This document shows, one piece after another, positions 45,074 through 53,256 of a stretch of 64,000 nucleotides of DNA. The stretch is from DASVDE01 sp963740065. GTDB lineage: Bacteria > Actinomycetota > Thermoleophilia > Solirubrobacterales > 70-9. Positions within the stretch are counted from its first letter, which is position 1; each line of letters begins with the position of its first letter. The stretch spans positions 372,001 through 436,000 of the forward strand of contig CAVUCS010000006.1 in assembly GCA_963740065.1 (NCBI GenBank), in the 5' to 3' direction. The notes below the pieces were generated by a model. That model was not told the origin of the DNA. It was given only the letters and a program-made list of their open reading frames with translations, and did not search any database. A program made the position numbers and the translations under genes.

Positions 45074-45801
45074 TGCCGGCCGTCGCGCGCAGCGAGCCGT
45101 TCCGCGAGCAGGCCTGTCCCCTCGGCGTCTGCGACGGTTCCGGCTGGATCCTCGGCCCGGAGGATGTGGCGCGCGCCTGCGACTGCCGGGAGCAGCGCCT
45201 GCGCCGGGGGCGCAACAAGGGCGTCGCATCGGTGATCCCGCCCAAGTTCCGCGGCGTCTCCTTCGACCGCCCCCCGGTGACGGAAATTGAGCCGATGGTG
45301 GTCCGGGTGGTGCGAAGCTGGGTCGAGGATCTGGAGGCGAATATCGAAGCCGGCCGCGGCCTTTGGCTGATGGGCGACACCGGCACCGGCAAGACGACAC
45401 TGGCGATGTTGGTCTCCAAGATGGCGCTGCAGGCGAATCATTCCGTCGCGATCTACTCACTACCGAAGCTGCTGGCCCGTATTCGTCGTACCTACGATTC
45501 CGAGCCCGGCGGCGACTCCTATCTCGCTTTCTTCGAGCGGCTCACCTCCGTCGAACTGCTCCACATCGACGACCTTGGCGCCGAGAAGCGCAGCGACTGG
45601 GTGCTGGAGCAGCTCTACGCGCTGGTCAACGAGCGCTACGAGGCGCAGCGATCAATGCTCGTTACCACCAACCTCGACCAGCAGGAGTTGGAAGAGCAGA
45701 TTGGCCCTCGCACGGTCTCTCGCTTGGTCGAGATCTGCGGTGATCCGTTGCCGCTCTTCGGCCCCGACCGCCGCATCCAAGCGCGCGCGGTCGGCGAGTA
45801 G
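45073..45801 (+). CDS. DnaC/DnaI-like AAA+ helicase loader
   Basis: The 242-residue product is an AAA+ ATPase of the DnaC/DnaI/IstB group. The N-terminus has four cysteines (CPLGVCDGSGW and CDCREQ), like the zinc-binding loader domain of Bacillus DnaI. Walker A is MGDTGTGKTTLAML, Walker B LLHIDDLGAEKRS, and VTTNLDQQELEEQIGPRTVSRL is the sensor region. The GTG overlaps the dnaB stop by one base. It is most likely the DnaB loader rather than a transposon IstB, since no istA is present. Confidence 0.82.
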   Translation: MPAVARSEPFREQACPLGVCDGSGWILGPEDVARACDCREQRLRRGRNKGVASVIPPKFRGVSFDRPPVTEIEPMVVRVVRSWVEDLEANIEAGRGLWLMGDTGTGKTTLAMLVSKMALQANHSVAIYSLPKLLARIRRTYDSEPGGDSYLAFFERLTSVELLHIDDLGAEKRSDWVLEQLYALVNERYEAQRSMLVTTNLDQQELEEQIGPRTVSRLVEICGDPLPLFGPDRRIQARAVGE

Positions 45802-45804
45802 CGG

Positions 45805-46257
45805 CTACTTCTCTTCGCTGACGATCGTCTTGACGGAGATGACGGTGCCGTCGGCGAGCTCGATCTCGACCATGTGGGTGCCGATCTCGCGAATCGGCGT
45901 CTCGAGGCGGATCCTGCGCCGATCGATGCGTAGGTCGCGCGCTTCGCGGATCGCGTCGGCGATCTCCTTCGGCCCGACCGAGCCAAACAGCTTGCCGTCC
46001 TCTCCAGCCCGTTGGTGAATCGTCAAGACCGTCTTCGAAAGCAGGCCGGCGGCGGCTATCTCGCGCTCCGCGCGCGCCTTCTCTGCCTTCACCGCCGCTT
46101 CATGGCGCCGCTTTGCTTCTTCCAACGCACCCGCCGTAGCCGGCTGCGCGAGATTGCGCGGCACCAGGTAGTTGCGCAGGTAGCCGGGGGAGACGTCGAT
46201 CGCCTCTCCCCGCTCGCCGAGGTCCTTTACATCCTGGAGCAGGATTGCCTGCGCCAT
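45805..46257 (-). CDS. rplI: 50S ribosomal protein L9
   Basis: The 150-residue L9 opens MAQAILLQDVKDLGERGEAIDVSPGYLRNYLVPRNLA, the canonical N-terminal domain, linked by a long helix to a C-terminal domain. It binds the base of the L1 stalk of 23S rRNA. It is the last gene of the rpsF-ssb-rpsR-rplI operon and ends three bases after the convergent loader gene. Confidence 0.95.
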   Translation of the reverse strand: MAQAILLQDVKDLGERGEAIDVSPGYLRNYLVPRNLAQPATAGALEEAKRRHEAAVKAEKARAEREIAAAGLLSKTVLTIHQRAGEDGKLFGSVGPKEIADAIREARDLRIDRRRIRLETPIREIGTHMVEIELADGTVISVKTIVSEEK

Positions 46258-46258
46258 C

Positions 46259-46522
46259 TCAGCGCTCGCCGACGTAAGGAAGCAGGGCGATCTCGCGCGC
46301 GCGCTTCACCGCCACCGAGAGCTGGCGCTGGTGCTTGCGCGAGAGGCCGGTCACCCGGCGGCCGCGCGTCTTCCCCTTGTCGGAGAGAAAGCGGCGAAGA
46401 AGGTTTAGGTCCTTGTAGTCGACCTCGTCGACATTGATCCGCGTGTATTTGCGCGGACGAACCCGCTCCTGCCCGCGGCGCCCGCGGCGGTCTGATTGGG
46501 ATGTGTCTCGTGTCCTTGGCAC
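46259..46522 (-). CDS. rpsR: 30S ribosomal protein S18
   Basis: The 87-residue product has the S18 core YKDLNLLRRFLSDKGKTRGRRVTGLSRKHQRQLSVAVKRAREIALLPYV. S18 pairs with S6 on the small-subunit platform. The longer arginine-rich N-terminus (DRRGRRGQERVRPRKYTR) is common in actinobacteria. It ends one base before rplI. Confidence 0.95.
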   Translation of the reverse strand: MPRTRDTSQSDRRGRRGQERVRPRKYTRINVDEVDYKDLNLLRRFLSDKGKTRGRRVTGLSRKHQRQLSVAVKRAREIALLPYVGER

Positions 46523-46589
46523 TTCAGTCCTTACGTAGAAGTCGCCCGGACATGCCGGGCGACAGGAAAACCAGCGGGCTGGAGCTTAC

Positions 46590-47069
46590 CTAGAACGGAA
46601 TATCGTCGTCGGAGCCCCCACCGCCACCACCGCCGCTGCTTACGCCGGCGCCCTCGAAGTCCGAGGTGTCGGTCGGCGTGTCGCCGCTGGGGGGTGAGAA
46701 GCCGCCGTTGCCGTTGCCGCCTCCGGAGCCGTCGCGCGAGCCGAGGAACTGGACCGATTTGGCGATGATCTGCACGGCCTGGCGCTTGCTGCCGTCTCTG
46801 GCCTCCCACTCGCGCCAGTCGAGGCGACCCTCGATCGCCACCGGCCGTCCCTTCGAGAGGTAGTTGGCGCAGTTTTCGCCCTGTCCCCCCCAGACCGTCA
46901 CATCGAAGAAGTTGGGCTTGTCCTCCCAGTTGCCCTCCGCCGTTTTGCGGCTGCTGTTGACTGCCACCCGCAGGTCGCATACGGCCGTTCCGCCCGGCGT
47001 ATGGCGCAGCTCGGGGTCGCGGGTCAGGTTCCCTGTGATGACGACCACGTTCACGTTTGAAGCTGCCAA
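46590..47069 (-). CDS. ssb: Single-stranded DNA-binding protein
   Basis: SSB protects and organises single-stranded DNA. The 159-residue product shows the OB fold (VNVVVITGNLTRDPELRHTPGG, VNSSRKTAEGNWEDKPNFFDVTVWGGQGENCANYLSKG), a glycine/serine linker and the acidic tip DDDIPF that recruits partners. A TTG start at 47069 is chosen because AGAGGAG lies eight bases before it; the GTG at 47078 falls inside that Shine-Dalgarno sequence. Confidence 0.93.
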   Translation of the reverse strand: MAASNVNVVVITGNLTRDPELRHTPGGTAVCDLRVAVNSSRKTAEGNWEDKPNFFDVTVWGGQGENCANYLSKGRPVAIEGRLDWREWEARDGSKRQAVQIIAKSVQFLGSRDGSGGGNGNGGFSPPSGDTPTDTSDFEGAGVSSGGGGGGGSDDDIPF

Positions 47070-47177
47070 AGCTCTCACTCCTCTGAATTCGTTATCTGGA
47101 CTCCAGTCTAAGAGCGCAACCGGAGCGATCTCTTCCCCCCGAATGAGGGATTTCCCGGAAAGAGCGGGGGTCTCGCG

Positions 47178-47615
47178 CTACTCGGCGGAGTCGGCGGGCG
47201 CGTCGGCCGGTGCTTCGGCGGGCGCTTCGTCGACGGCGGGGGAGCTTGGAACCGCGGCCGGCTCACGCTCACGGGGCGGCGCGGCGGGAGCGCCGGCGGC
47301 AGGCGGGACGATCGACGGAGCGTCGGGATCCACTTTGAAGATGCGGAAGCGCAGCACGCCGTCGGCGATCTTCAAGTTGTGGTCCAGTGAGCCGAGCAGA
47401 TCGGCTGGGGCTTCGAAGCGGTACCAGCGGTAGTCAGCCTCGGTCCGCTGCTGGATCTCATAAGCCATCTTGCGCAGTCCCCAATTGTTCTCGGTCTTCA
47501 GCGTGCCGCCGGCCTCGATCTGGCTTCTGGCTTCCTGGGCAAGCTTCGCCCGCTCGGTCTCCGGAAGGCCGGGGTCGAGCATCAAGACCAACTCGTATTC
47601 GCGTGGGGCTGCCAA
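47178..47615 (-). CDS. rpsF: 30S ribosomal protein S6
   Basis: The S6 core is APREYELVLMLDPGLPETERAKLAQEARSQIEAGG, then WGLRKMAYEIQQRTEADYRWYRFEA. The product begins at TTG 47615 and has a C-terminal Ala/Pro/Glu-rich tail of about 50 residues, longer than E. coli S6. The open frame continues upstream through repeat A3, which was discarded as noise. The -10 hexamer TATAGT (47626-47631) sits ten bases upstream. Confidence 0.93.
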   Translation of the reverse strand: MAAPREYELVLMLDPGLPETERAKLAQEARSQIEAGGTLKTENNWGLRKMAYEIQQRTEADYRWYRFEAPADLLGSLDHNLKIADGVLRFRIFKVDPDAPSIVPPAAGAPAAPPREREPAAVPSSPAVDEAPAEAPADAPADSAE

Positions 47616-47625
47616 ACGGCGAGGG

Positions 47626-47631
47626 ACTATA
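47626..47631 (-). promoter_or_regulatory. -10 hexamer for the rpsF-ssb-rpsR-rplI operon
   Basis: On the minus strand TATAGT lies ten bases before the TTG of rpsF. A -35 would overlap the nearer edge of repeat A3. Confidence 0.55.
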
Positions 47632-47653
47632 GCGGCGAACTTTGAGGGGGGCG

Positions 47654-47761
47654 GGGAGCCGGGCACCCTTCCCCGCTCAACTTTTTCGAGAAGCGGATGC
47701 GGCTGACCGCGATCGTGGATGACGAAAAAGTACAAGCCGCGGGGAAGGGAACCCGGCTCCC
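47654..47761. repeat. Family A inverted-repeat element, copy A3
   Basis: The arms GGGAGCCGGG (47654-47663) and CCCGGCTCCC (47752-47761) are perfect and extend with ACCCTTCCCCGC against GCGGGGAAGGGAA. Inside are AACTTTTTCGAG and CGAAAAAGTACAAG, the family A signature. The outer arms differ from A1 and A2, while the loop resembles A2. It separates the proline-rich gene from the rpsF promoter. Confidence 0.85.
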
Positions 47762-47771
47762 CTCACGCGCT

Positions 47772-48194
47772 TCAATGCGGCGCAAACTCCAATGAGCCGT
47801 CCGATGGCGGCGCGGCGGGAACTGGAGCTGGAGGAGGTGCGGGTGCCGGTATCGCCGGAGGAGTCGCTGGGGCGGGAGGTTCCGATGGCGCGGGCGGGGG
47901 AGGCGGCTTCGGCCGGGGTGCGGGCGGTTCCCGCCGCCGACGTCTCCGCCCGCCGCTTCCGCTGCGACTTATCCCTGTATGTCCGGCATAAGTCGCAGCG
48001 GAGCGGGGTTTTGGCGGTTGCTGAGGTCGCGGGGCGGGTAAGGGGATCGACCTCGGCGGGTGCGGCAGCCCGATGTCATTCGCCAACGGCGGCGGTTCGG
48101 GGGGCTTCAGTAGCGAGGGAAGAGCCTGCAGCCCAAACAGGCTCACCACGACGATCCCGAGCACTTTCCCGGCCATTTGCCACCGAATCCGCAT
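47772..48194 (-). CDS. Membrane-anchored proline-rich protein
   Basis: Unrecognised. The product of about 140 residues has one helix at the N-terminus (MAGKVLGIVVVSLFGLQALPSLL) and a proline-rich remainder with PPKPRSAATYAGHTG, an arginine run (GRRRRRREP) and PAPAPPPAPVP. Such layouts occur in wall-spanning or TonB-like linkers. The ATG at 48194 is one of two close starts. A family D palindrome (47959-48001) is read in frame as RSAATYAGHTGISRSGSGG, and may be an insertion. It ends the minus-strand run that starts at the response regulator. Confidence 0.5.
   Translation of the reverse strand: MRIRWQMAGKVLGIVVVSLFGLQALPSLLKPPEPPPLANDIGLPHPPRSIPLPAPRPQQPPKPRSAATYAGHTGISRSGSGGRRRRRREPPAPRPKPPPPPAPSEPPAPATPPAIPAPAPPPAPVPAAPPSDGSLEFAPH
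47959..48001. repeat. Family D palindrome, copy D1
   Basis: CCGCTGCGACTTAT (47959-47972) pairs with ATAAGTCGCAGCGG (47988-48001) around CCCTGTATGTCCGGC. Copy D2 at 55151-55193 has the same 14-base arms. D1 lies inside the proline-rich gene. Confidence 0.88.
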
Positions 48195-48243
48195 GCTTCC
48201 CACGCAAGCTCAATCCCTCACCTCGCGGAGTTTCTCCCCCGTC

Positions 48244-49707
48244 CTACGCAACGGCCTCGCGCAACTCCGCGATGTCCTTCAGTTGGTCATCGACCCAATC
48301 CCCCGGATTGCGGGAGAAGATGATCTCTCTCAGGTGCTCGGCCCGGACTCGGCGCTCCTCGGGGTCCATGGTCAGGGCGCGGTAGATCGTGTCGGATTGC
48401 TCCTGAATGTCGAACGGGTTGACGCTCAGAGCGCAGTCGGAGAGCTCCTCGTGGGACCCGGTGTTCTCGGAGAGCATCAGCACTCCGTTGCGGGTGTTCA
48501 CCGCCGGCGCCTCCTTGGCGACCAGGTTCATCCCGTCGAAGAGCGAGTTGACCATCAGCAGGTCGAAGTGCTTGTAGCGGGCGACCGCGTCGTGGAAGTT
48601 CTCGTAGATCTTGAGGTCGATCGGCATCCAGTCGGTGGTGCCGTGGCGGTGGTTGACGACGGCGACGAGCGCCTCGATCCGCTCCAGATACTCGGCGTAC
48701 TCGGGAACGTCCTGTCGCGAAGGTTGCAGGTGGGCGATGAACGTCACTTCCTCGCGGAACTCCGGGTGCTGGGTGAGGAAGGTGTCGAAGGCGGTGAAGC
48801 CGCGCAGCACGTTCTTGGAGAGGTCAGCTCGGTCGACCCGGATGATCAGATGCTTGCGCCGCCGCTCCAGGACCTCGCGCTCCGCCGCCGCGACCTCCGG
48901 CGACTCCGCTGCCCGTCGCAGCCGCTCGGCATCGATCGAGAGCGGATAGGCGCGGGTGAAGGTCCGCCCCCCCGCATGCTTGACGACCCCCTGCTCGTAA
49001 TCGACGTCGCACTCCAGAAGCTCGTCGCAGCAGCGCAGGAAGTTGATCCCGTAGGCGTGGGTGTGGAAGCCGATGATGTCGTTGGCGAGCATGCCGCGGA
49101 AAATGGCTTCGCGGATTCGCCCCGGCAGGATGCGCCAGCTGTCCGGCTGGGACCAGGGGATGTGGACGAAGTGGTGGAGGAAGGCGTCTGGACGCTCTTC
49201 GCGGATCATTCCCGGCGCCGTGTAGAGGTGGTAGTCGTGGAGCATCACCAGCGGCCGCTCGCGCCCATCGATCTGGCGCAGCACCGCCCGAGCGATGTCG
49301 CGGTTGACCGCCTGGTAGCCGAAGTCCCAGGCGTCGAGCTCCTCCTGGCGGATGTCCGGCGCGTTGGAGAGGTCCCAGAGGTAGTGCTGGATGAACCAGA
49401 GAATTGGGTTGGCGATCACGTTGTAGAACTGGCTGTAGGCGTCGGCGTCGCTGCCGACCAGCATCACGCTGTAATCGATCCCGTCTATCGATAGCTCGAC
49501 CGGGCCGCCCTTCTCCTCTGAGACGGCGACATCCTCATCGGTCATCGCCGAGGCGATCCAGAGCGCATTGCGGTGTGAGACCAAACCAGAGAGCGCCGTG
49601 ACCAGCCCGCCACCGCCGCGGCGCACCGTCCGCTCGCCGGACTCGTTGCGCTCGAATTGCGCCGGACCGCGGTTGGAAACGATGATCAGCGGGTCGGAGT
49701 CGGGCAT
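48244..49707 (-). CDS. otsA: Trehalose-6-phosphate synthase (GT20)
   Basis: OtsA transfers glucose from a nucleotide sugar to glucose-6-phosphate. The 487-residue product has the N-terminal IIVSNRGPAQFER and the GT20 motifs HDYHLYTAPGMIR, FVHIPWSQPDSWRILP, GFHTHAYGINFLRCC, RVDRADLSKNVLRGF, NSLFDGMNLVAKE and LSENTGSHEEL. No phosphatase domain is attached and no otsB is seen here. It follows treT by 29 bases, giving two routes to trehalose in one run. Confidence 0.93.
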   Translation of the reverse strand: MPDSDPLIIVSNRGPAQFERNESGERTVRRGGGGLVTALSGLVSHRNALWIASAMTDEDVAVSEEKGGPVELSIDGIDYSVMLVGSDADAYSQFYNVIANPILWFIQHYLWDLSNAPDIRQEELDAWDFGYQAVNRDIARAVLRQIDGRERPLVMLHDYHLYTAPGMIREERPDAFLHHFVHIPWSQPDSWRILPGRIREAIFRGMLANDIIGFHTHAYGINFLRCCDELLECDVDYEQGVVKHAGGRTFTRAYPLSIDAERLRRAAESPEVAAAEREVLERRRKHLIIRVDRADLSKNVLRGFTAFDTFLTQHPEFREEVTFIAHLQPSRQDVPEYAEYLERIEALVAVVNHRHGTTDWMPIDLKIYENFHDAVARYKHFDLLMVNSLFDGMNLVAKEAPAVNTRNGVLMLSENTGSHEELSDCALSVNPFDIQEQSDTIYRALTMDPEERRVRAEHLREIIFSRNPGDWVDDQLKDIAELREAVA

Positions 49708-49736
49708 TTCACCCAGCCTACCCGCACCGCTCAGGA

Positions 49737-50975
49737 CTATGAGTCCAATTCAGTGAACAGCTCGAGCCAGTCACGCAGCAGGCGGGGGGAGAGGAACTCG
49801 CGGCGAGCGTGTTCCTTGCCCATCCGCCCCAGCTGCTTGCCCAGCCCCGGGTCCTTGAGAATCTCCAGGCAGCGCTGCGCGCAGGCGGACGGGGAGTCGA
49901 CCAGAAAGCCGCTCACCCCGTCCTCGATCTGCAAGGAGATGCCGCCGACGTTGCCGGCGATCGTCGGCCGCCCCTTCCAGAGCGCCTCGGTCACGGTCAG
50001 GCCGAACCCTTCCCGGATCGACTTCTGCAGGCAGACGTCGGATTGGGACTGGAAGGCGTTGACCTCGATCGCACCGACGTTGTTGAGGTTGTTGAGGATC
50101 TTGATGTCGGGGTCGCCGTCGGCGTACTCGAAGGTCTGCTGAAAGAACTCCCAGCCCTCGGGGTCGTCTGTGGCCATCGAGCCGACCAGGGCCAGCTGCA
50201 CTTCCGGGATCTCCGCGGTCACCTCGCGGTAAGCGTCGATCACGCCCATCGGGTCCTTCCATGGGTCGAAGCGGGAGACCTGGGTGATCAGCGGCCGGTC
50301 GACATCGATCCCGAACTGTTTGCAGACGAATGAGGCGTCCTCGGGTGAGAAAGCCATGTTCTTCGGCGAGAGCGGATCGATCGCCGGCGGAATGATGTTG
50401 ACGCCGTCGTGCCCATTCACCCCCGCCGGCACGTAGTCGGGCATGTGCCAGACGGTCGCGTCGTACTCCTTGATCAGTGGCTCCAAGCGGGCGATCGGCG
50501 CCGGATTCGGCTCGGAGAGGTCGATGTGGCAGCGCCAGATCCAGTTGCGCGCCTTCTCCGCGGCGCCGCGGCGCAGGCCGATCGGCTGCGGGTCGTGGAC
50601 GATCACCGTGTCCCACTCGCCCTGCAGTCCCTCGGCGTTCATCGCGTTGATCTCGTCGAACAGATCCCACTGCTCATCGCTGAGCGTCTCGTCCGCTCCC
50701 TGTAGGGAGTTGTGGAGGAGCTTGGTTGCGTTGAAGAATTCCTCTTTGCCGAAGATCACGTGCCAGTGGGCGTCGATCCCGGCGTCGCGCATTAACGGCA
50801 CGATCGTGTAGAGGATCTCCGACACCCCGCCGCCGAAAGCGGTCGCGCTGACGTGCAGGACGCGCTGGCCTTTCAGCGGCTCCGCCAGCTCACGGATCCG
50901 CTCGCTCAGCTCTTTGCCGGCGATGTGGGTGTAGTCGGCCAGCGACTTCTGACCGAGGGAGACTTCTTGAAGCAT
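49737..50975 (-). CDS. treT: Trehalose synthase (glycosyltransferase TreT type)
   Basis: This GT4 retaining glycosyltransferase resembles TreT, which forms trehalose from a nucleotide-glucose and glucose. The 412-residue product has VLHVSATAFGGGVSEILYTIVPLMRD (about 39-64), HDPQPIGLRRGA, WRCHIDLSEPN, PPAIDPLSPKN and the UDP/ADP-sugar site QKSIREGFGLTVTEALWKGRPTIAGNVGGI. The start ATG 50975 sits 36 bases after the htrA stop. Confidence 0.9.
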   Translation of the reverse strand: MLQEVSLGQKSLADYTHIAGKELSERIRELAEPLKGQRVLHVSATAFGGGVSEILYTIVPLMRDAGIDAHWHVIFGKEEFFNATKLLHNSLQGADETLSDEQWDLFDEINAMNAEGLQGEWDTVIVHDPQPIGLRRGAAEKARNWIWRCHIDLSEPNPAPIARLEPLIKEYDATVWHMPDYVPAGVNGHDGVNIIPPAIDPLSPKNMAFSPEDASFVCKQFGIDVDRPLITQVSRFDPWKDPMGVIDAYREVTAEIPEVQLALVGSMATDDPEGWEFFQQTFEYADGDPDIKILNNLNNVGAIEVNAFQSQSDVCLQKSIREGFGLTVTEALWKGRPTIAGNVGGISLQIEDGVSGFLVDSPSACAQRCLEILKDPGLGKQLGRMGKEHARREFLSPRLLRDWLELFTELDS

Positions 50976-51011
50976 CCGCGATTTCTACAGGTCCGGGCGG
51001 CGCTGGGGCGA

Positions 51012-52193
51012 TCAGCCGTTCGAGACGGAGGTCGGCCGCTTGCCCAGCGTCACCTTCACATCCTCGACCTTGCCGTTCGCGCGCAGGACCTTCAACGTCA
51101 CATCTTCGCCCGGTTGGTAGGAGGAAATGAAGCGAGCTAGGTCGTCGGGACGGATCACCTTGCGGCCGTTGACCGAGAGGATCACGTCGCCCCCGGTTTG
51201 GTAGGCACCCGCCTGGAAGCGCACTCTGTCGTCGCCGCCGCGTAGGCCTGCATGGTCGGCGGGCCCGTCGGGGACGACCTCGGCGATCAGCCCGCCGAAG
51301 TCGGTGTCGAGCTTTAGCCGCCTTGCCAGCTGTGGGTAGAGGGCCTGGCTGGAGACGCCGATGTAGGCGTATTCGGCCTCGCCGTCTTCCTTGAGTTGAG
51401 CCACCGAGCGCTTGATCGCCGAAACCGGGACCGCGAAGCCGACGCCGTCGTTGGCGCCGGAGCTGGTTTCGATCTGTTGGTTGATCCCGAGCACGCGGGC
51501 GCCGGCATCCAGGAGCGGGCCGCCGGAGTTGCCGGGGTTGATCGAGGCGTCGGTCTGGATCGCCCCCTCGATCTGGAACTGGGTCAGCGACTTAACCGAG
51601 CGGTCGGTCGCGGAGATGATTCCGACCGAGAGCGACTGCTGTTCGCCGAAGGGGCTGCCGATCGCCGCCACCGGCTGGCCGACCACCAGCTCGCTGTCGT
51701 CGCCCAACTCCAGCGGGTGCAAGTCGAAGCCGTCTGGGGCGACCTTGAGCAGAGCGACGTCGGCGAAAGGATCGAACCCGATCACCTTGGCGGAAACAAC
51801 GTTGCGGTCTGGGAACTCGACGAAGACCGCACTCGCGGGCTTGCGCTCGCCGCTGCTGTCGTCGGTCACGACGTGGGCGTTGGTGACGATGCGGCCGCTT
51901 GAGTCGAGGACGAAGCCGGAGCCTTCGGCGGCGCTGGACCCACCGAAGGGGTTGGAGCTTCTGGCTCTCTCGGCGCCGAAGATCGAGCGGATCGTGACCA
52001 CGCCGGGAGCCGCTTCTCTGTAGACCTTGGCGGCGTTGAAACCGTCCTCGGAGGTCTGGACGATTACCCGCGGGGGCGCCGCTGCCGTCGTCGTGGCCGG
52101 CGCGGTGGAATTGGCACCATCTCCGCTGGACCCGCAGCCGGGGAGCAGCGCCAGCGCCAGCAGCGCTGAGATCGCGGCTGTGCGGACTCTCAC
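51012..52193 (-). CDS. HtrA/DegP-like serine protease lipoprotein (PepD-like)
   Basis: This 393-residue product starts with a lipoprotein signal (LLPGCGSSG), so it is probably anchored on the outer face of the membrane. The trypsin-like domain shows the triad in VTNAHVVT (His), DPFADVALLKV (Asp) and INPGNSGGPLL (Ser). A PDZ domain covers about residues 285-385, with NGRKVIRPDDL. The ATG overlaps the stop of the histidine kinase. The order regulator-kinase-protease matches mycobacterial mprA-mprB-pepD, in which PepD feeds back on MprB. Confidence 0.92.
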   Translation of the reverse strand: MRVRTAAISALLALALLPGCGSSGDGANSTAPATTTAAAPPRVIVQTSEDGFNAAKVYREAAPGVVTIRSIFGAERARSSNPFGGSSAAEGSGFVLDSSGRIVTNAHVVTDDSSGERKPASAVFVEFPDRNVVSAKVIGFDPFADVALLKVAPDGFDLHPLELGDDSELVVGQPVAAIGSPFGEQQSLSVGIISATDRSVKSLTQFQIEGAIQTDASINPGNSGGPLLDAGARVLGINQQIETSSGANDGVGFAVPVSAIKRSVAQLKEDGEAEYAYIGVSSQALYPQLARRLKLDTDFGGLIAEVVPDGPADHAGLRGGDDRVRFQAGAYQTGGDVILSVNGRKVIRPDDLARFISSYQPGEDVTLKVLRANGKVEDVKVTLGKRPTSVSNG

Positions 52194-53254
52194 GCGTTTG
52201 CCTCGGCCGGCACCGTGATGCGCCGGAGCGTTGGCGTTGGTTCGCCGGGGGCGGGAGGCAGGTCCAGGGTGAAGGCGGTGAAGCGCTTGGAGGAGGAGAT
52301 CGCGACGCGGCCGTTCATTCGCTGCGCGAGCTCACGCGCGATCGCAAGGCCCAACCCCGATCCACCCGCGGAGTCCGCGGTATAGAAGCGCTCAAAGATC
52401 CGTCCCTGAACGCGCTGGGGGATTCCCGGTCCCTCGTCGGAAACGGTGAGCGCGGCGCGGCGGTTTGCGGAATAGGTGGTCACGGTGACCTTGGTTCCCT
52501 CCGGGGTGTGGGCGATGGCGTTGTCGAGCAGGATACGGACGATCTGGCGCACGCGATCCGGATCGGCGATCGCGATCGCGGGGCGATCGGGGGTTCGCAG
52601 CTCCAGGCGGGAGCCGTGGCGGTCGGCGCGCGGGCCGAATTCACGCGACACCTCGCGGGCGAGCCGTCCGAGGTCTACCTCTTGGGTGGCCATCACGAAT
52701 TCGCCCGCGTCGAGCTGGGAGAGGTCGAGCAGGTCGGCGGTGAGCTTCGTCAGGCGCTCGATCTGGAGCCGCATGGTGTGGACGAACTCCGCCCGCTCCT
52801 CAGGGCTGGGGTCCTCGTCCTCCAACAGCTCGACGAACCCACCGAGGCTGAAGATTGGAGTCCGCAATTCATGCGAGGCGTTGGCGATGAACTGCTTGCG
52901 GGCATTGTCGAGGTCGGCGAGGCGCCGCTGCATTTCATTGAAGGTGCGGGCCAGCTCCCCCAGCTGCCCGGTGGCCGAGACCGGGATGCGCGTGGCAAAG
53001 TCGCCGTCGGCGACTTTGCGGGCCGCCTCCTGGATGCGACCGATCTGGCCGGCGGCCATCTGCGCGTAGAAGAGGCCGACAGCGAAGGCGACCAGCAACG
53101 CAATAAAGCCACCGACCAGAATTTGACCCTTGGCGCTGGCGTTGCCGCTGATCGTCACCACGTAGACGTAGATGACGAAAACGGTGCCCACGGCAATCAG
53201 CAACGAGGTGACGGTGATCCGGCTGCCGAGGGCGGTTTGGCGCGGTGGGCTCAC
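52190..53254 (-). CDS. Sensor histidine kinase (MprB-like)
   Basis: A transmembrane HisKA kinase of 354 residues. Two hydrophobic helices flank a very short extracytoplasmic loop (VGTVFVIYVYVVTISGNASAKG then ILVGGFIALLVAFAVGLFYAQ), so the sensor is probably membrane-embedded. A HAMP segment follows, then the H-box NASHELRTPIFSL, the N-box RILLDNAIAHTPEG, and G-boxes DEGPGIPQR and GGSGLGLAIA. It is three bases downstream of the response regulator and overlaps htrA. Confidence 0.92.
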   Translation of the reverse strand: MSPPRQTALGSRITVTSLLIAVGTVFVIYVYVVTISGNASAKGQILVGGFIALLVAFAVGLFYAQMAAGQIGRIQEAARKVADGDFATRIPVSATGQLGELARTFNEMQRRLADLDNARKQFIANASHELRTPIFSLGGFVELLEDEDPSPEERAEFVHTMRLQIERLTKLTADLLDLSQLDAGEFVMATQEVDLGRLAREVSREFGPRADRHGSRLELRTPDRPAIAIADPDRVRQIVRILLDNAIAHTPEGTKVTVTTYSANRRAALTVSDEGPGIPQRVQGRIFERFYTADSAGGSGLGLAIARELAQRMNGRVAISSSKRFTAFTLDLPPAPGEPTPTLRRITVPAEANA

Positions 53255-53256
53255 TT

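Noticed and set aside
45073..45801. IstB of an IS21-type insertion sequence
   Set aside because: No istA or terminal repeats; the gene overlaps dnaB and has a DnaI-like N-terminus.
47618..47735. Short frames in A2 and A3 on the minus strand with similar peptides (YFF, DRGQP, LEKV)
   Set aside because: Similarity follows from DNA homology; copy A1 breaks the frame and there is no start signal. Only a larger set of copies could support a peptide.
47654..47761. Repeat A3 as an S6:S18-binding leader of the rpsF operon
   Set aside because: The same blocks occur at two unrelated loci, and the -10 for rpsF lies downstream of A3, so the element would not be in the mRNA.
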